From NCBI RefSeq assembly GCF_025583945.1, contig NZ_JAOEGU010000016.1, positions 1 through 64,000 on the forward strand: a stretch of 64,000 nucleotides of DNA, read 5' to 3'. A program made the translations under genes and the position numbers. Positions 7,693-16,198 of this stretch are shown in pieces. Each line of letters starts with the position of its first letter. Position 1 is the stretch's first letter. Source of the stretch: Methylobacter psychrophilus (GTDB lineage: Bacteria > Pseudomonadota > Gammaproteobacteria > Methylococcales > Methylomonadaceae). The notes beneath the pieces are model-generated. The model was given only the letters and a program-made list of their open reading frames with translations. It was not told where the DNA came from and ran no database searches.

Positions 7693-9881
7693 CGACTCCT
7701 TCCTTTCGTGGTCTTAATCGCCCCCTGCTGAGTCAGAGTGACGGGATCATCGAGGGATAGTTTTTTCAGCTTACGGACAGTTGCTTCATCTATGGGTAAC
7801 ACAAGTATTTCATCGCCCCGTTTTAATAGCGCTAAAGCCTGGCCCTCGACGTTACGAAGTCCCGCAAAGACCGCACTGCCGACATCCATGTGAGTATAGC
7901 GCCTGTGTTTCAATATATTGACTAATAATACCCTTTTTTTATTACGTTCTTCAATATATTTATTAGCGGCCACTAATCCGTCTGTCGCTACGCTTGCCCC
8001 AGAAAGTGACCATCGCAGTGAGTTATTTGACTGGGTTCCTTGCTGCTCCAAGTGATCAGATACATGGCGCGGCAATAACATTTCAGCTCCTCTGGCGAAG
8101 CGAACCACAGCGACATCGGACAGATCTCGCAAGCGGTTGCGACTTTCGGGCGGCGGGTGGCACCCAATGTGACTAATGTCCGGCTTCCCGGGGAAGCTGG
8201 CAGGGTTGCTTTCGTTATGGATGCCTCCTGCTGTTGTGCTTGTAGTGGTTGCGCCTGATCCAGCGACGCTAACGCCACTTCCAGTTCTTGCTCTTCGCTC
8301 ATCGGCTGATTCATTGTTGCTCTCCGTTAGGTTGTTTACTGATGATAAAGCCTGCCGATGACGTTCCAAGACCGCATCGGCAAAGGTAATTTGCAATTTG
8401 GCGGTCACCGCCGCCTGGATAATCTTCGCTTTGAAATCCACGCTGCCAGTGACCGTGATTTTATTACCATAGCGTTCCATAACCAGGCGTAAGGCGGCGT
8501 CCAAGCCTTCTTTCGTGACCTCCTTCGACACCTTAAGCTTATCGCCATCATCACGTATGGCCGATCCGCCTAATCGATAGATAATGGTGCCCTTCTTGGT
8601 TATGCTGTCCTGGTTGGCATTGACTCCCGACTGCATTCGCTGACCGTCACCAGCGCTAATCGTATTACCGTTAAGCCCTTGTGACCGCTCCCGCGCACGA
8701 AGTGCTGCCAAAGCATCCTGGTCGCCTGCAGTCGCCTGACGACGCAACCAATCCGCCCATTGTTGCGGCTGGTATTTTTTAAAAATGTTGACTCGCTCTT
8801 GCCGGTACTGTGCTTTTATAAGCTCGACCTCCTTGTGCATTGCCTTGCTGGTCATTGCATACAGCAGTTTTTTTTCATCCCTTGTCTGCCCCATTAGTTT
8901 GGTCGCCGCGCGCTTCAACTTTGCCGAACGTCTAGCGTCTTCAATCCGTCTGTTTTTATGCTCACGGGCAAGCGTCCATTCCCGGGTACGCTTAGCCCCC
9001 ATGCCTTGCTGCTCTGTTTGGTATCTGGCAAATAACAAGGTAGTGTCAATATGTGAACGAACCGGACGGGCTTTATAGTTCTTTTTTTGACTTCCAGCAT
9101 GGTCAGACTGGTCAGCTGACGGCACAAAAGCACCGAACTTGTTTTCAAGCGTCGCTTTTGACAGTTCGCGGGCGACTGAACTGGCCTTCACCATTAATCC
9201 GTCTTGATCAGTTATCACCAAGCCATTGCCACGTTCTTTTAATGCCAATCCGTTTTCCTGCAGAACTCGATGCATATCTGTCCACGATGTCGCCGTTTGC
9301 AATTGCTCCAGGCATTCCCGCTTGATCCAGCCCAATAAACTCTCAACTCCGGCGTGATGCTCCAGATCATTAGCACGGTTTTCACTACCTACTTTTAAAG
9401 ATTGATGATTGACCTGAGTCAAGCCATACTCCTGCTCAAGCTTTTCACATAACTTCCCCAGCACTTTGTAACTGTAATAAGGATCATGGAGCGTGTAACG
9501 AGTCGGGTGTATCTTGTTAATCGCGATATGTATATGAAGATTGTCAGTATCGTGGTGAACAACACTGACACGCTGATGTTCACCATAACCCAGCCCAGCA
9601 CAAATTTTCGTCTCTATTGCTGTCAAAATGATCTCGTCAGGCTGTTCGCCGGCAGGAAAGCTCACCACTAAATGAAAGGTTTTATCCGATTCAGCTCGGG
9701 TGTTTTTTTCCTGCGTATTGATGATTTCAAGAACAGCCGCATCAGGTCGATCAGACTCACAATTGGTGACCGACACAAAACCAACACGCTCGCTCTTTTC
9801 CTGTTCATCGGTCATGTAGTTAACCAATTCGGCAAAATCACTTTTCTTAACCGACTTCATGGCTACCTGTTTGGCAATCAT
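7689..9881 (-). CDS. traI: TraI, MOBP-family relaxase
   Basis: TraI cuts the nic site of oriT and stays covalently attached to the 5' end of the transferred strand. The protein is 730 residues (RP4 TraI 732). The nucleophile is Tyr22 in AELVNYMTDEQ, at the same position as in RP4. Motif III, HHDTDNLHIHIAINKIHP, places the catalytic histidines at 109, 116 and 118, again matching RP4 His116. The N-terminal third is the relaxase; the rest is a charged linker and a C-terminal region ending in a primase/helicase-independent domain of unknown role. It starts 34 bases after traJ with a GCGAGG ribosome binding site. A second frame inside its 3' part encodes a traH-like protein. Confidence 0.96.
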   Translation of the reverse strand: MIAKQVAMKSVKKSDFAELVNYMTDEQEKSERVGFVSVTNCESDRPDAAVLEIINTQEKNTRAESDKTFHLVVSFPAGEQPDEIILTAIETKICAGLGYGEHQRVSVVHHDTDNLHIHIAINKIHPTRYTLHDPYYSYKVLGKLCEKLEQEYGLTQVNHQSLKVGSENRANDLEHHAGVESLLGWIKRECLEQLQTATSWTDMHRVLQENGLALKERGNGLVITDQDGLMVKASSVARELSKATLENKFGAFVPSADQSDHAGSQKKNYKARPVRSHIDTTLLFARYQTEQQGMGAKRTREWTLAREHKNRRIEDARRSAKLKRAATKLMGQTRDEKKLLYAMTSKAMHKEVELIKAQYRQERVNIFKKYQPQQWADWLRRQATAGDQDALAALRARERSQGLNGNTISAGDGQRMQSGVNANQDSITKKGTIIYRLGGSAIRDDGDKLKVSKEVTKEGLDAALRLVMERYGNKITVTGSVDFKAKIIQAAVTAKLQITFADAVLERHRQALSSVNNLTESNNESADERRARTGSGVSVAGSGATTTSTTAGGIHNESNPASFPGKPDISHIGCHPPPESRNRLRDLSDVAVVRFARGAEMLLPRHVSDHLEQQGTQSNNSLRWSLSGASVATDGLVAANKYIEERNKKRVLLVNILKHRRYTHMDVGSAVFAGLRNVEGQALALLKRGDEILVLPIDEATVRKLKKLSLDDPVTLTQQGAIKTTKGRSR
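7988..8314 (-). CDS. traH: Embedded TraH-like acidic protein, encoded inside traI in another frame
   Basis: This 108-residue frame lies wholly within the 3' quarter of traI, on the same strand but in a different frame. RP4 has the same arrangement: traH, a small acidic protein that stabilises the relaxosome, is read from inside traI. The start is backed by a GGAGAG ribosome binding site about seven bases before the ATG at 8314, which is hard to explain as a by-product of the TraI frame. The N-terminus is acidic and glutamine-rich (MSEEQELEVALASLDQAQP), as expected of TraH, while the C-terminal half is Cys- and Trp-containing. The homology itself is not proven by eye; position, strand and start signal carry the call. 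Confidence 0.55.
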   Translation of the reverse strand: MNQPMSEEQELEVALASLDQAQPLQAQQQEASITKATLPASPGSRTLVTLGATRRPKVATACEICPMSLWFASPEELKCYCRAMYLITWSSKEPSQITHCDGHFLGQA

Positions 9882-9915
9882 GTAACCTCGCTAAAAATTT
9901 TATCCGCTAAAATAA

Positions 9916-10299
9916 TTACTTTTCTGCACGCGGCCTAACGACCGTCTTCATCACCGCAATCATTTTGTCTTGCGTATCCTCGATACGCGCTAGCGCGGCT
10001 CGAAGAGTAGACTCACCAAACTGGGCAGTACGAACATCATTCGTTAACCAAAGCTTAAGAAGACCGCCAAGTCGGCCAAGATCACCATTGATTTTCGCCA
10101 ATTCCATAACCCGGTCATTATCAACAAGGCTTTTCGGCAGATAACCCAGTCCAAGCATCCGTAAATAGGCAGACATGCTGCGTCCGGTTTGTCTGGAAAA
10201 TTCTGCTATTGCCGCTTTTTCGTCTGGAGTAACCCGGACAACAATAGGTGTGCTTCCCTTTCGGGTTGGTTTCTTTTCCTGCAGTTTATCTTGTTTCAT
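9916..10299 (-). CDS. traJ: TraJ, oriT-recognition protein of the relaxosome
   Basis: TraJ binds an inverted repeat next to nic and recruits TraI. This 127-residue protein (RP4 TraJ 123) carries a ribbon-helix-helix-like DNA-binding part (IVVRVTPDEKAAIAEFSRQT, then GRSMSAYLRMLGLGY) and the conserved LAKINGDLGRLGGLLKLWL helix found in MobC/TraJ proteins. I place the start at 10299 because GAGGGG lies three bases away from it on the coding strand's upstream side; the 24-codon upstream extension would run into the oriT region. It is the first gene of the leftward Tra1 operon and diverges from traK across oriT. Confidence 0.93.
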   Translation of the reverse strand: MKQDKLQEKKPTRKGSTPIVVRVTPDEKAAIAEFSRQTGRSMSAYLRMLGLGYLPKSLVDNDRVMELAKINGDLGRLGGLLKLWLTNDVRTAQFGESTLRAALARIEDTQDKMIAVMKTVVRPRAEK

Positions 10300-10376
10300 T
10301 TTCCCCTCTAATACACATTTACTGGCGGCAGCCGGTTGGCCTCGCAGAGCAAGATGTCCCGTTGAGTGCATAGCGC

Positions 10377-10445
10377 GAATAAGGGAGAAGTGAAATGCTG
10401 GTGCCTGCTACGCAGGTGCTAGCACTTCACACATCTTGCCCGGAC
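10377..10445 (+). other. oriT: Origin of transfer (oriT), IncP/RP4 type, with predicted nic site
   Basis: The interval between traJ and traK begins with GAATAAGGGA, as RP4 oriT does. An imperfect inverted repeat follows (10390-10430, 18-base arms, innermost stem CCTGC/GCAGG), the expected TraJ binding site. Immediately after it comes ACATCTTGCCCGG, which matches the RP4 nic region TATCCTG/CCCGG. By analogy the cut lies between G10438 and C10439 on the plus strand. The layout, spacing and divergent flanking genes all agree with RP4. The cut position is inferred, not seen. Confidence 0.9.
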
Positions 10446-10491
10446 TTTTACCGGTTTTACGCCAGAAAGAATAGGCTGATAATCTTTATTC

Positions 10492-10525
10492 TCAATATAA
10501 TAAAACTTGATTTATTATATATTGA
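10492..10525. repeat. AT-rich inverted repeat beside oriT, candidate TraK binding/bent region
   Basis: The left arm TCAATATAATAAA (10492-10504) pairs with TTTATTATATATTGA (10511-10525), with a two-base bulge. It lies about 55 bases to the traK side of nic, where RP4 has the intrinsically bent region wrapped by TraK. It may also hold the traK promoter. The function is inferred from position. Confidence 0.5.
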
Positions 10526-10645
10526 ATGAAAAAATTAGCAAAACCAAAAAAAACAAGACTGTTGCATGCTTTAAGACCGGAAAAAAATAGATAAACAACT
10601 TTCAAGAAAGATTTAAACAAGTTCTAAACAATTACCCAACAAGAT

Positions 10646-11035
10646 ATGACAAAGAAACTATCTGAACGTATCGCTGAGCGGGCAAAAATAAAACAACAGA
10701 GCCGGAACGCCAGAAATCGTGCCCAGTTTCTCAGTGTCCGCGATGAACTACAAGAAGCACTGGATGACAACTGGACCATAAAAGACCTATGGGAAACCCT
10801 GCATGCCGAAGGTGCGATCACTTTCAGCTATCAGGCATTTCGTACTCACCTGCTGGCCTGGCAAACACCGTCACCACAAACAGCATCAGTAAGCCCAAAA
10901 CGGACAATAAAGCCAACAAACCCAAGTGACTGTAAAAAAGACGAAACGACAGACAGCCAAAAAACCCAAGCTACGGAGAAGATAAGCAAGGGCTTTATCT
11001 TCGATTCATCACCCAAAAAAGAGGACTATATCTAA
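10646..11035 (+). CDS. traK: TraK, oriT-binding accessory protein
   Basis: TraK of RP4 binds the leading side of oriT and wraps the DNA so that the relaxosome can open it. This 129-residue protein has the same basic N-terminal half (SERIAERAKIKQQSRNARNR, then a helical FLSVRDELQEALDDNW and a DNA-binding-like AFRTHLLAW) and a Pro/Thr/Lys-rich linker. It ends in KGFIFDSSPKKEDYI, close to the RP4 C-terminus. RP4 TraK is 134 residues. It is the first gene of the rightward operon, and its stop overlaps the traL start by one base. Confidence 0.9.
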   Translation: MTKKLSERIAERAKIKQQSRNARNRAQFLSVRDELQEALDDNWTIKDLWETLHAEGAITFSYQAFRTHLLAWQTPSPQTASVSPKRTIKPTNPSDCKKDETTDSQKTQATEKISKGFIFDSSPKKEDYI

Positions 11036-11760
11036 TGGCTAAAATACACATGGTTTTACAAGGAAAAGGCGGCGTCGGAAAATCCTTTGTCGCTGCCATG
11101 CTTGCTCAATTTAAAATAAGCAAAGGACAAACACCGACCTGTGTTGACACAGACCCCGTCAACGCAACATTGAATGGTTACCAAAATCTAAACGTTACCA
11201 AGCTCGACATAATGGACGGTGATGAAATCAACTCACGCCGTTTTGATAAACTGATAGAAATGATTGCCACAACCGACACTGACATTATTATTGATAACGG
11301 CGCCAGTTCGTTCGTGCCGTTATCTCACTATCTCATAACCAATAATGTCCCGGCATTACTCAAAGAAATGGGCCATGAACTTATTATTCATACCGTTATT
11401 ACCGGTGGCCAGGCCTTAATCGATACGGTTGCCGGATTTGGACAACTGGTACAACAATACCCTAACGAAACTGTTTTCGTAGTCTGGCTTAATCCGTTCT
11501 GGGGACCTATTGAAGACGGCGGCAAAAGTTTTGAACAAATGAAGGCTTACACAACCCATAAAACACGGGTGGCGGCTATCGTAAAAATACCTACCTTAAA
11601 AGAAGAAACCTTTGGCCGTGACCTTAGCGAGATGCTGCAAGACAAGCACACTTTTGCCGAAGCCATCGCCACTGAAACCAATACCATCATGATGCGGCAA
11701 CGGTTAAAAATTATCCAAAAACAACTGTTCGAGCAAATGGAAACTGCAGCGGTGTTATAG
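11035..11760 (+). CDS. traL: TraL, ParA/MinD-like ATPase of the conjugation operon
   Basis: TraL is a P-loop ATPase of the ParA/MinD type with an unclear, non-essential role in IncP transfer. The protein is 241 residues, the same length as RP4 TraL, and opens with MAKIHMVLQGKGGVGKS, a deviant Walker A. Other conserved stretches are CVDTDPVNATLNGY, GDEINSRRFD and DNGASSFVPLSHYLI. It overlaps traK by one base and is followed by traM after three bases, so K, L and M form one operon. Confidence 0.95.
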   Translation: MAKIHMVLQGKGGVGKSFVAAMLAQFKISKGQTPTCVDTDPVNATLNGYQNLNVTKLDIMDGDEINSRRFDKLIEMIATTDTDIIIDNGASSFVPLSHYLITNNVPALLKEMGHELIIHTVITGGQALIDTVAGFGQLVQQYPNETVFVVWLNPFWGPIEDGGKSFEQMKAYTTHKTRVAAIVKIPTLKEETFGRDLSEMLQDKHTFAEAIATETNTIMMRQRLKIIQKQLFEQMETAAVL

Positions 11761-11763
11761 ACT

Positions 11764-12204
11764 ATGAGCGAAGAAAATGATGCGCTTCTTAAAGAAATAG
11801 CGGTCAAACACGGTATAGCCGTCGGTCGCGACGATCCGATATTGATCTTGCAAACCATCAATAACAAACTTATGCAAGATAGCCAGAAAGCCCAGCAAGA
11901 CCTATTGGATCAATTTAAAGCCGAGTTGGAAGGCCTATCGTTAAGGTGGAGCACTGACGCCAAAGAAAAAGCAGAGCGCATACTCAATGTGTCGCTCTGC
12001 GCCAGTAAAGAATCAATGGAACAATTGATGCAGGCGACTGCAAAAGAACTGGTAGCAACGATCAAAAAGGAAGTAACGGCCTCCTTAAGCGTTATTAATC
12101 GACCTGTCCGCGATGCCTACCGTATAAGTGCCATGAATATACTGGCCGCTTGCCTGACAATTTTTGCCGCAGCCATTTTATTATGGACTGCCACACATTT
12201 CTAA
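11764..12204 (+). CDS. traM: TraM, conjugal transfer protein
   Basis: This 146-residue protein is the counterpart of RP4 TraM (about 145 residues), which increases transfer efficiency by an unknown mechanism. Most of it is a charged helical or coiled-coil region (residues 20-120), and it ends in one membrane-spanning helix (about 122-143, AMNILAACLTIFAAAILLW). It is therefore probably anchored in the inner membrane with the bulk in the cytoplasm. It is the last gene of the traK-L-M operon and the last recognisable transfer gene before the cargo. Confidence 0.85.
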   Translation: MSEENDALLKEIAVKHGIAVGRDDPILILQTINNKLMQDSQKAQQDLLDQFKAELEGLSLRWSTDAKEKAERILNVSLCASKESMEQLMQATAKELVATIKKEVTASLSVINRPVRDAYRISAMNILAACLTIFAAAILLWTATHF

Positions 12205-12885
12205 CTCATAGGGGGATTAAGTTAACAAGGATTGGATATTCAAAAAACGAAACCTGTCCGCCGCAATTAGATCTAGAAGCTGGACTTGACCTGACAACCT
12301 CTAAATGATTCTAAGCGGCATAAGGCATTGACTATCTCAGTTCGACACTTTTTTGGGACAGGTAAAGAACCTTTAACAAGCATCTCCGAAAAGGTGTTGG
12401 CTATAAAATCATCAACAGATAACGAGCATCCGGTAAGGGTCTTACCTGCTCATTGAACAAAGAGCCAACTCCATTCAATTTTTTATCAAACTTGACGGTC
12501 TCAGTTCGGCCAAAACCGGCCGATGAGGATGCCAGCGAAATTTTCCATCCCTAAGTTCAGCGAATGGCAGCTTTTCGGCAAGCAACCTTGCGTCCTCTTT
12601 GGCTCGACCCGGCCAAAACCAGCCTGACGGTCTGGGTTGTATTCCTTTGCGTCGACTGGTCGGGGTCGGCAGTATGACAGTAAGCTGCCGTCAATAACCC
12701 ATCACGCTGAACTCATGTCAAGATTATGTTAATATCATTAGAATTTTAACTTAGATGCATTCGAGTCTGGGTAACCAGACCTCGGGGATATTACAGTAGC
12801 AGTGTTTCTTCAAACCGGAAGCCGCTTCAGCAGGATTCGTATTCCCGTGATATTAGATAAATCAGAAATTCTAGGAAAAATACTT
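12205..12885. other. Non-coding boundary between traM and the Detocs operon
   Basis: About 680 bases without a supported gene separate the transfer operon from the defence operon. Short pieces such as CGGCCAAAACCGGCC and TCGACCCGGCCAAAACC recur in it in imperfect form and look like decayed intergenic repeats; related fragments occur at 17530-17750 and 19180-19270. The dtcA promoter should lie at the right end, but I cannot point to a clear -35/-10 pair. Confidence 0.45.
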
Positions 12886-15744
12886 ATGCGCAGATCCGAT
12901 GCCATGAAGCGGCTTGACAAGAAGTCTAGAAACAAGCTTCGAGCGATTCTCAGTAATGGTGAGACTAATGCGATCATCAGTCTTGCACAGCTACGTGCAA
13001 AGCTGGGTAAGGACCAATTAGACGCATTAGAAGTAATTCTCGATAGCTCCACGCTACTTAAAGCAACGCGGACGTCAACACCATTTCCGAAAAAACCTCC
13101 ATTTATAGACACTCTCCAATCCCATCGCGTGGTCGGTCTTGAAGAACTTCTAAGCATCATCGAGAGCCGTGTAATTGAATTCAGGGAGAGACTCATCCGT
13201 GTCGCGAAGTCGCTCCATGAAATTGACGTAGCATACGCTGCAAGCGATATCGAATCCTGCCTACAGCTAATTTGCGCCTCTATTGCACTTGATGGCTGGA
13301 GCCACGCGATCCTTCGGCGAATTATCCTCATTAGGGCGAACCGCTCTGAAGGGAAAGAGGACGAGAAAATCGAGGAACTGGTCCGGCAGGCAGGTATCAA
13401 AGCGGTCGTGGTCTCCTCGCTCATCCACTTGTACTCTCTAGATCAAAACTACTTGACGATCAAGAGGTCGATACTGAATCTTGCGAATCGTGGGACGATT
13501 AACCGGTATAGCAGGACAATATCCCGACTGGCTGCTCAGCCCTTCGCGAGAGACAAAGAAGATCTCACTGCATTCCTTTCGGAAGTCGAAAAATGTTCAC
13601 TCATCGATGCCATCATCTTGGCAAAGTTCAATTCTCACCTGTTCCGAATCAAGGACTACCCGGCTATTGGCGAGATTGCCTACCAACTGGGGCAAGCCAA
13701 CCTATTTGAGCGCCTCGTTACCACCTACGATGCTAATGACTTGCACAGCGAATATACATTCTTCACGCAAAGCAGCGCGTGGCTGGAGTATGAACCTATT
13801 CGGCAATATCACATTCTCCTAGACAATTATTATGACACATCAACTGAAGATGTCGGCAACCTACCCGAAGGATTATCTAGTACGCTGTATGATTGGGTTG
13901 GCGAGGCGACACCAAGCAATCTTGTAGGGAAGACCCCATTCACCAAACACCGATATGCGTCCCTAGCCAAGCTTGAGTTGTCGGGCACGGCTACTCGATC
14001 GGCAATATTCAACTATTGGTTGTACCATTCCGACGGGCAGGTCGGTTTCGATAGGGACGATCTGTTCACTCTAATGGGTCTGACTCAGGATCTTTCCCGG
14101 ACTGTTCCGATCAAGGCAGTGCGGACGGCCGCAAAATTGGCGAAGGATAGTTTGGTGAAATTGATCTTGCTTCTTCTGCTCGCCAAACGAAGCAAGAACG
14201 AACTTGACAGTTTTCAACTTAGAAAGCTTTTGGAAGACGTTACGATTAAGGAACACGAGGGGGTACTCGTTAAACTCGTCGAAGCCTATGAGTTCACGCA
14301 CCCTTACGTCTCCGAGTATATCTACGAAATTGCTACGGAGGACTTCCTCGCAAAATTGAATAAGCTTGCGCCTCATCGGGCGGACATTCCGGAAGTGCGG
14401 GCCTCCCTCCATGAATGGATGGCTCGCTTCAAACAGGATGACCACTTCCTTGAGCGCGCCCGAGCAGTTCGAATCGATCATCAACTTAATCGAGTTCGAA
14501 ATGAGATCGATGACCATCGTATTTATGTGGACCCATCGAGATTCTCATCGTGGATTGAGGACGAGATGATAATTGAATTGAACAGTGCACTAACATCCAC
14601 AGGTACAGCAAAAAAAGGGGTTTCTATCAATTGCGACGAAACGATTCTTTCAATGGTAATGCAAAGTTGTTACAACGCTTTTTGCTCGAACCCAGTATTT
14701 GGGATCGCCTCCTATATTGGTCGGAGAATTCGACATGGCACCTTTCACGGCCATCTATACTCCAATGTTATCCACCAGATTGAAAAGGGTGACAAATTTC
14801 GACACCTATCCCGTTCACCACAGTTTTCGGTGAAATGGTGCGTTTGGAAGGATTCATACAATCGCTCGATTGAAGCGATTATACAAGACCGTTTGCATGT
14901 CAATTCTAAGGTGAAGCCACTTGGACTTCTTCAACCCGAGGTGTATGGATCTCAAAAGCTTGAGATACTGAGTGCGGCAGTAAACACTATAAGCACAACA
15001 TTCGACGAGACTAAGTCTGTGGAGGGCATAGAGCTTGACATAATCGACTATTGTTGGAGACTTGCAGAATATGACCTGATTGCCGTAACTAGATACCTGA
15101 AAGCCCAGCAAGTGCCACTGAAAAACCTCCCGTTCTTAAACAGTGATTTGCTACCTTCTGTGGCACCTTCTGATGCTAGGATAGTGGAAGGTTTTCGACG
15201 GGAGCTGGAACATGCCATCGATCACAAGCTCGCTGCGATGTTTGGGTGGTTCAAGCGTCCGTCAATTGTAGCACCAACAGCATCCCTATCTTTGTTATTT
15301 GACGCTATAGTCGCTGAGATAAAGGACACTATCCCTGATTTCAACCCGCAGGAAGACGAGAACAGCAACGGCGAGGTCGAATTGGTTGGTGGTGCTTACC
15401 ACATTGTCTACGACTCGCTGGCTGTCGTTGTTGCGAATGCGGCCAACCATGGCGACCGCAGTCGCACCGTTCGGAGAAACTTCGAAATCACATCAGGAAA
15501 GAGGAAGCAATTAATCGTGAATATATCCTCTTCTATTCGAGCAACAGATGACCCGGCTAAAGTATCCGCGATCATCGAGGAGCGAAAGATGGCAAAATTT
15601 GAGGATGCCGATTTTTATCAAGGAAAGAGCGGGATTTCGAAACTCATCCTGCTTGCTCATAACCGCCAAGACTTCTCCCTTGATCAGTACGAAGTCTTAA
15701 ATAATGAAGTGCACGTGAGACTTACCTATGACCTTGAACATTAA
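12886..15744 (+). CDS. dtcA: DtcA-like sensor histidine kinase of a Detocs anti-phage system
   Basis: This large soluble protein (952 residues from the ATG at 12886) has a long, mostly helical N-terminal region of repeat-like character and a C-terminal GHKL-type ATPase domain. The N box is DSLAVVVANAANHGD and a G-box-like QGKSGISKLI follows about 60 residues later; a classical DxGxG is not obvious, so the domain is divergent. A helix with several His residues (ELEHAIDHKLAAMFGWF) precedes it and may hold the phospho-acceptor. No signal peptide or clear membrane anchor is seen, which fits intracellular sensing. In Detocs, DtcA senses infection and phosphorylates DtcC. The ATG at 12886 has AGGA nine bases upstream; a GTG at 12802 gives 980 residues but lacks a ribosome binding site. 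It overlaps dtcB by 17 bases. Confidence 0.78.
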   Translation: MRRSDAMKRLDKKSRNKLRAILSNGETNAIISLAQLRAKLGKDQLDALEVILDSSTLLKATRTSTPFPKKPPFIDTLQSHRVVGLEELLSIIESRVIEFRERLIRVAKSLHEIDVAYAASDIESCLQLICASIALDGWSHAILRRIILIRANRSEGKEDEKIEELVRQAGIKAVVVSSLIHLYSLDQNYLTIKRSILNLANRGTINRYSRTISRLAAQPFARDKEDLTAFLSEVEKCSLIDAIILAKFNSHLFRIKDYPAIGEIAYQLGQANLFERLVTTYDANDLHSEYTFFTQSSAWLEYEPIRQYHILLDNYYDTSTEDVGNLPEGLSSTLYDWVGEATPSNLVGKTPFTKHRYASLAKLELSGTATRSAIFNYWLYHSDGQVGFDRDDLFTLMGLTQDLSRTVPIKAVRTAAKLAKDSLVKLILLLLLAKRSKNELDSFQLRKLLEDVTIKEHEGVLVKLVEAYEFTHPYVSEYIYEIATEDFLAKLNKLAPHRADIPEVRASLHEWMARFKQDDHFLERARAVRIDHQLNRVRNEIDDHRIYVDPSRFSSWIEDEMIIELNSALTSTGTAKKGVSINCDETILSMVMQSCYNAFCSNPVFGIASYIGRRIRHGTFHGHLYSNVIHQIEKGDKFRHLSRSPQFSVKWCVWKDSYNRSIEAIIQDRLHVNSKVKPLGLLQPEVYGSQKLEILSAAVNTISTTFDETKSVEGIELDIIDYCWRLAEYDLIAVTRYLKAQQVPLKNLPFLNSDLLPSVAPSDARIVEGFRRELEHAIDHKLAAMFGWFKRPSIVAPTASLSLLFDAIVAEIKDTIPDFNPQEDENSNGEVELVGGAYHIVYDSLAVVVANAANHGDRSRTVRRNFEITSGKRKQLIVNISSSIRATDDPAKVSAIIEERKMAKFEDADFYQGKSGISKLILLAHNRQDFSLDQYEVLNNEVHVRLTYDLEH

Positions 15745-16198
15745 GCATACCCAGTGCCTGATTGTCGAAGATGATCCATTCAAGATGGATAGCATTCGTG
15801 CTCATCTGAAATCTTTTTTTTCTGAGAAAATCGAAATTGAGGAATGCCACGCATTGGCAACGGCTTCGTTTGCGCTGACAATTTCAACCTTTGATTTGGC
15901 CATTATCGACATGTCAATCCACAGTCATGAGCCAGAGGCTGGGGCGGGTTCCCCATTTCCTCTATCTTCAGGAGGGCTAGATGTGTTGTTTGAAATTGAG
16001 TCTTCCGGCAGTAACACATCATGCATCATCCTTACGCAATACCCAGACATTCCGATAGAAGAGGTGCCAATTCCAGTGGAATTGGCACAGCAAGAAATAC
16101 TCGAAAAGTTTGGCATTAAGATAGCCGGCTGCGTGAGATATGTGGAAGATGACAATCGATGGAAGGCCGAGGTCACGTCTATTCTGGAGAAACTATGA
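15728..16198 (+). CDS. dtcB: DtcB-like stand-alone receiver (phosphate-buffering) protein of Detocs
   Basis: This 156-residue protein is a single response-regulator receiver domain without an output domain. The acidic pocket is visible in CLIVEDDPFKMD, the phospho-acceptor is Asp61 in FDLAIIDMS, and the conserved Thr appears in IILTQYPD. In Detocs, DtcB is described as a sink that takes phosphate from DtcA and prevents accidental activation of the effector. The gene overlaps dtcA by 17 bases and dtcC by four (ATGA), so all three are co-translated. Fast-evolving inserts around residues 67-80 are unlike ordinary CheY proteins. Confidence 0.8.
   Translation: MTLNIKHTQCLIVEDDPFKMDSIRAHLKSFFSEKIEIEECHALATASFALTISTFDLAIIDMSIHSHEPEAGAGSPFPLSSGGLDVLFEIESSGSNTSCIILTQYPDIPIEEVPIPVELAQQEILEKFGIKIAGCVRYVEDDNRWKAEVTSILEKL

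Noticed and set aside
12802-12885. GTG start at 12802 for dtcA
   Set aside because: No ribosome binding site precedes it, whereas the ATG at 12886 has AGGA at nine bases; it cannot be excluded.
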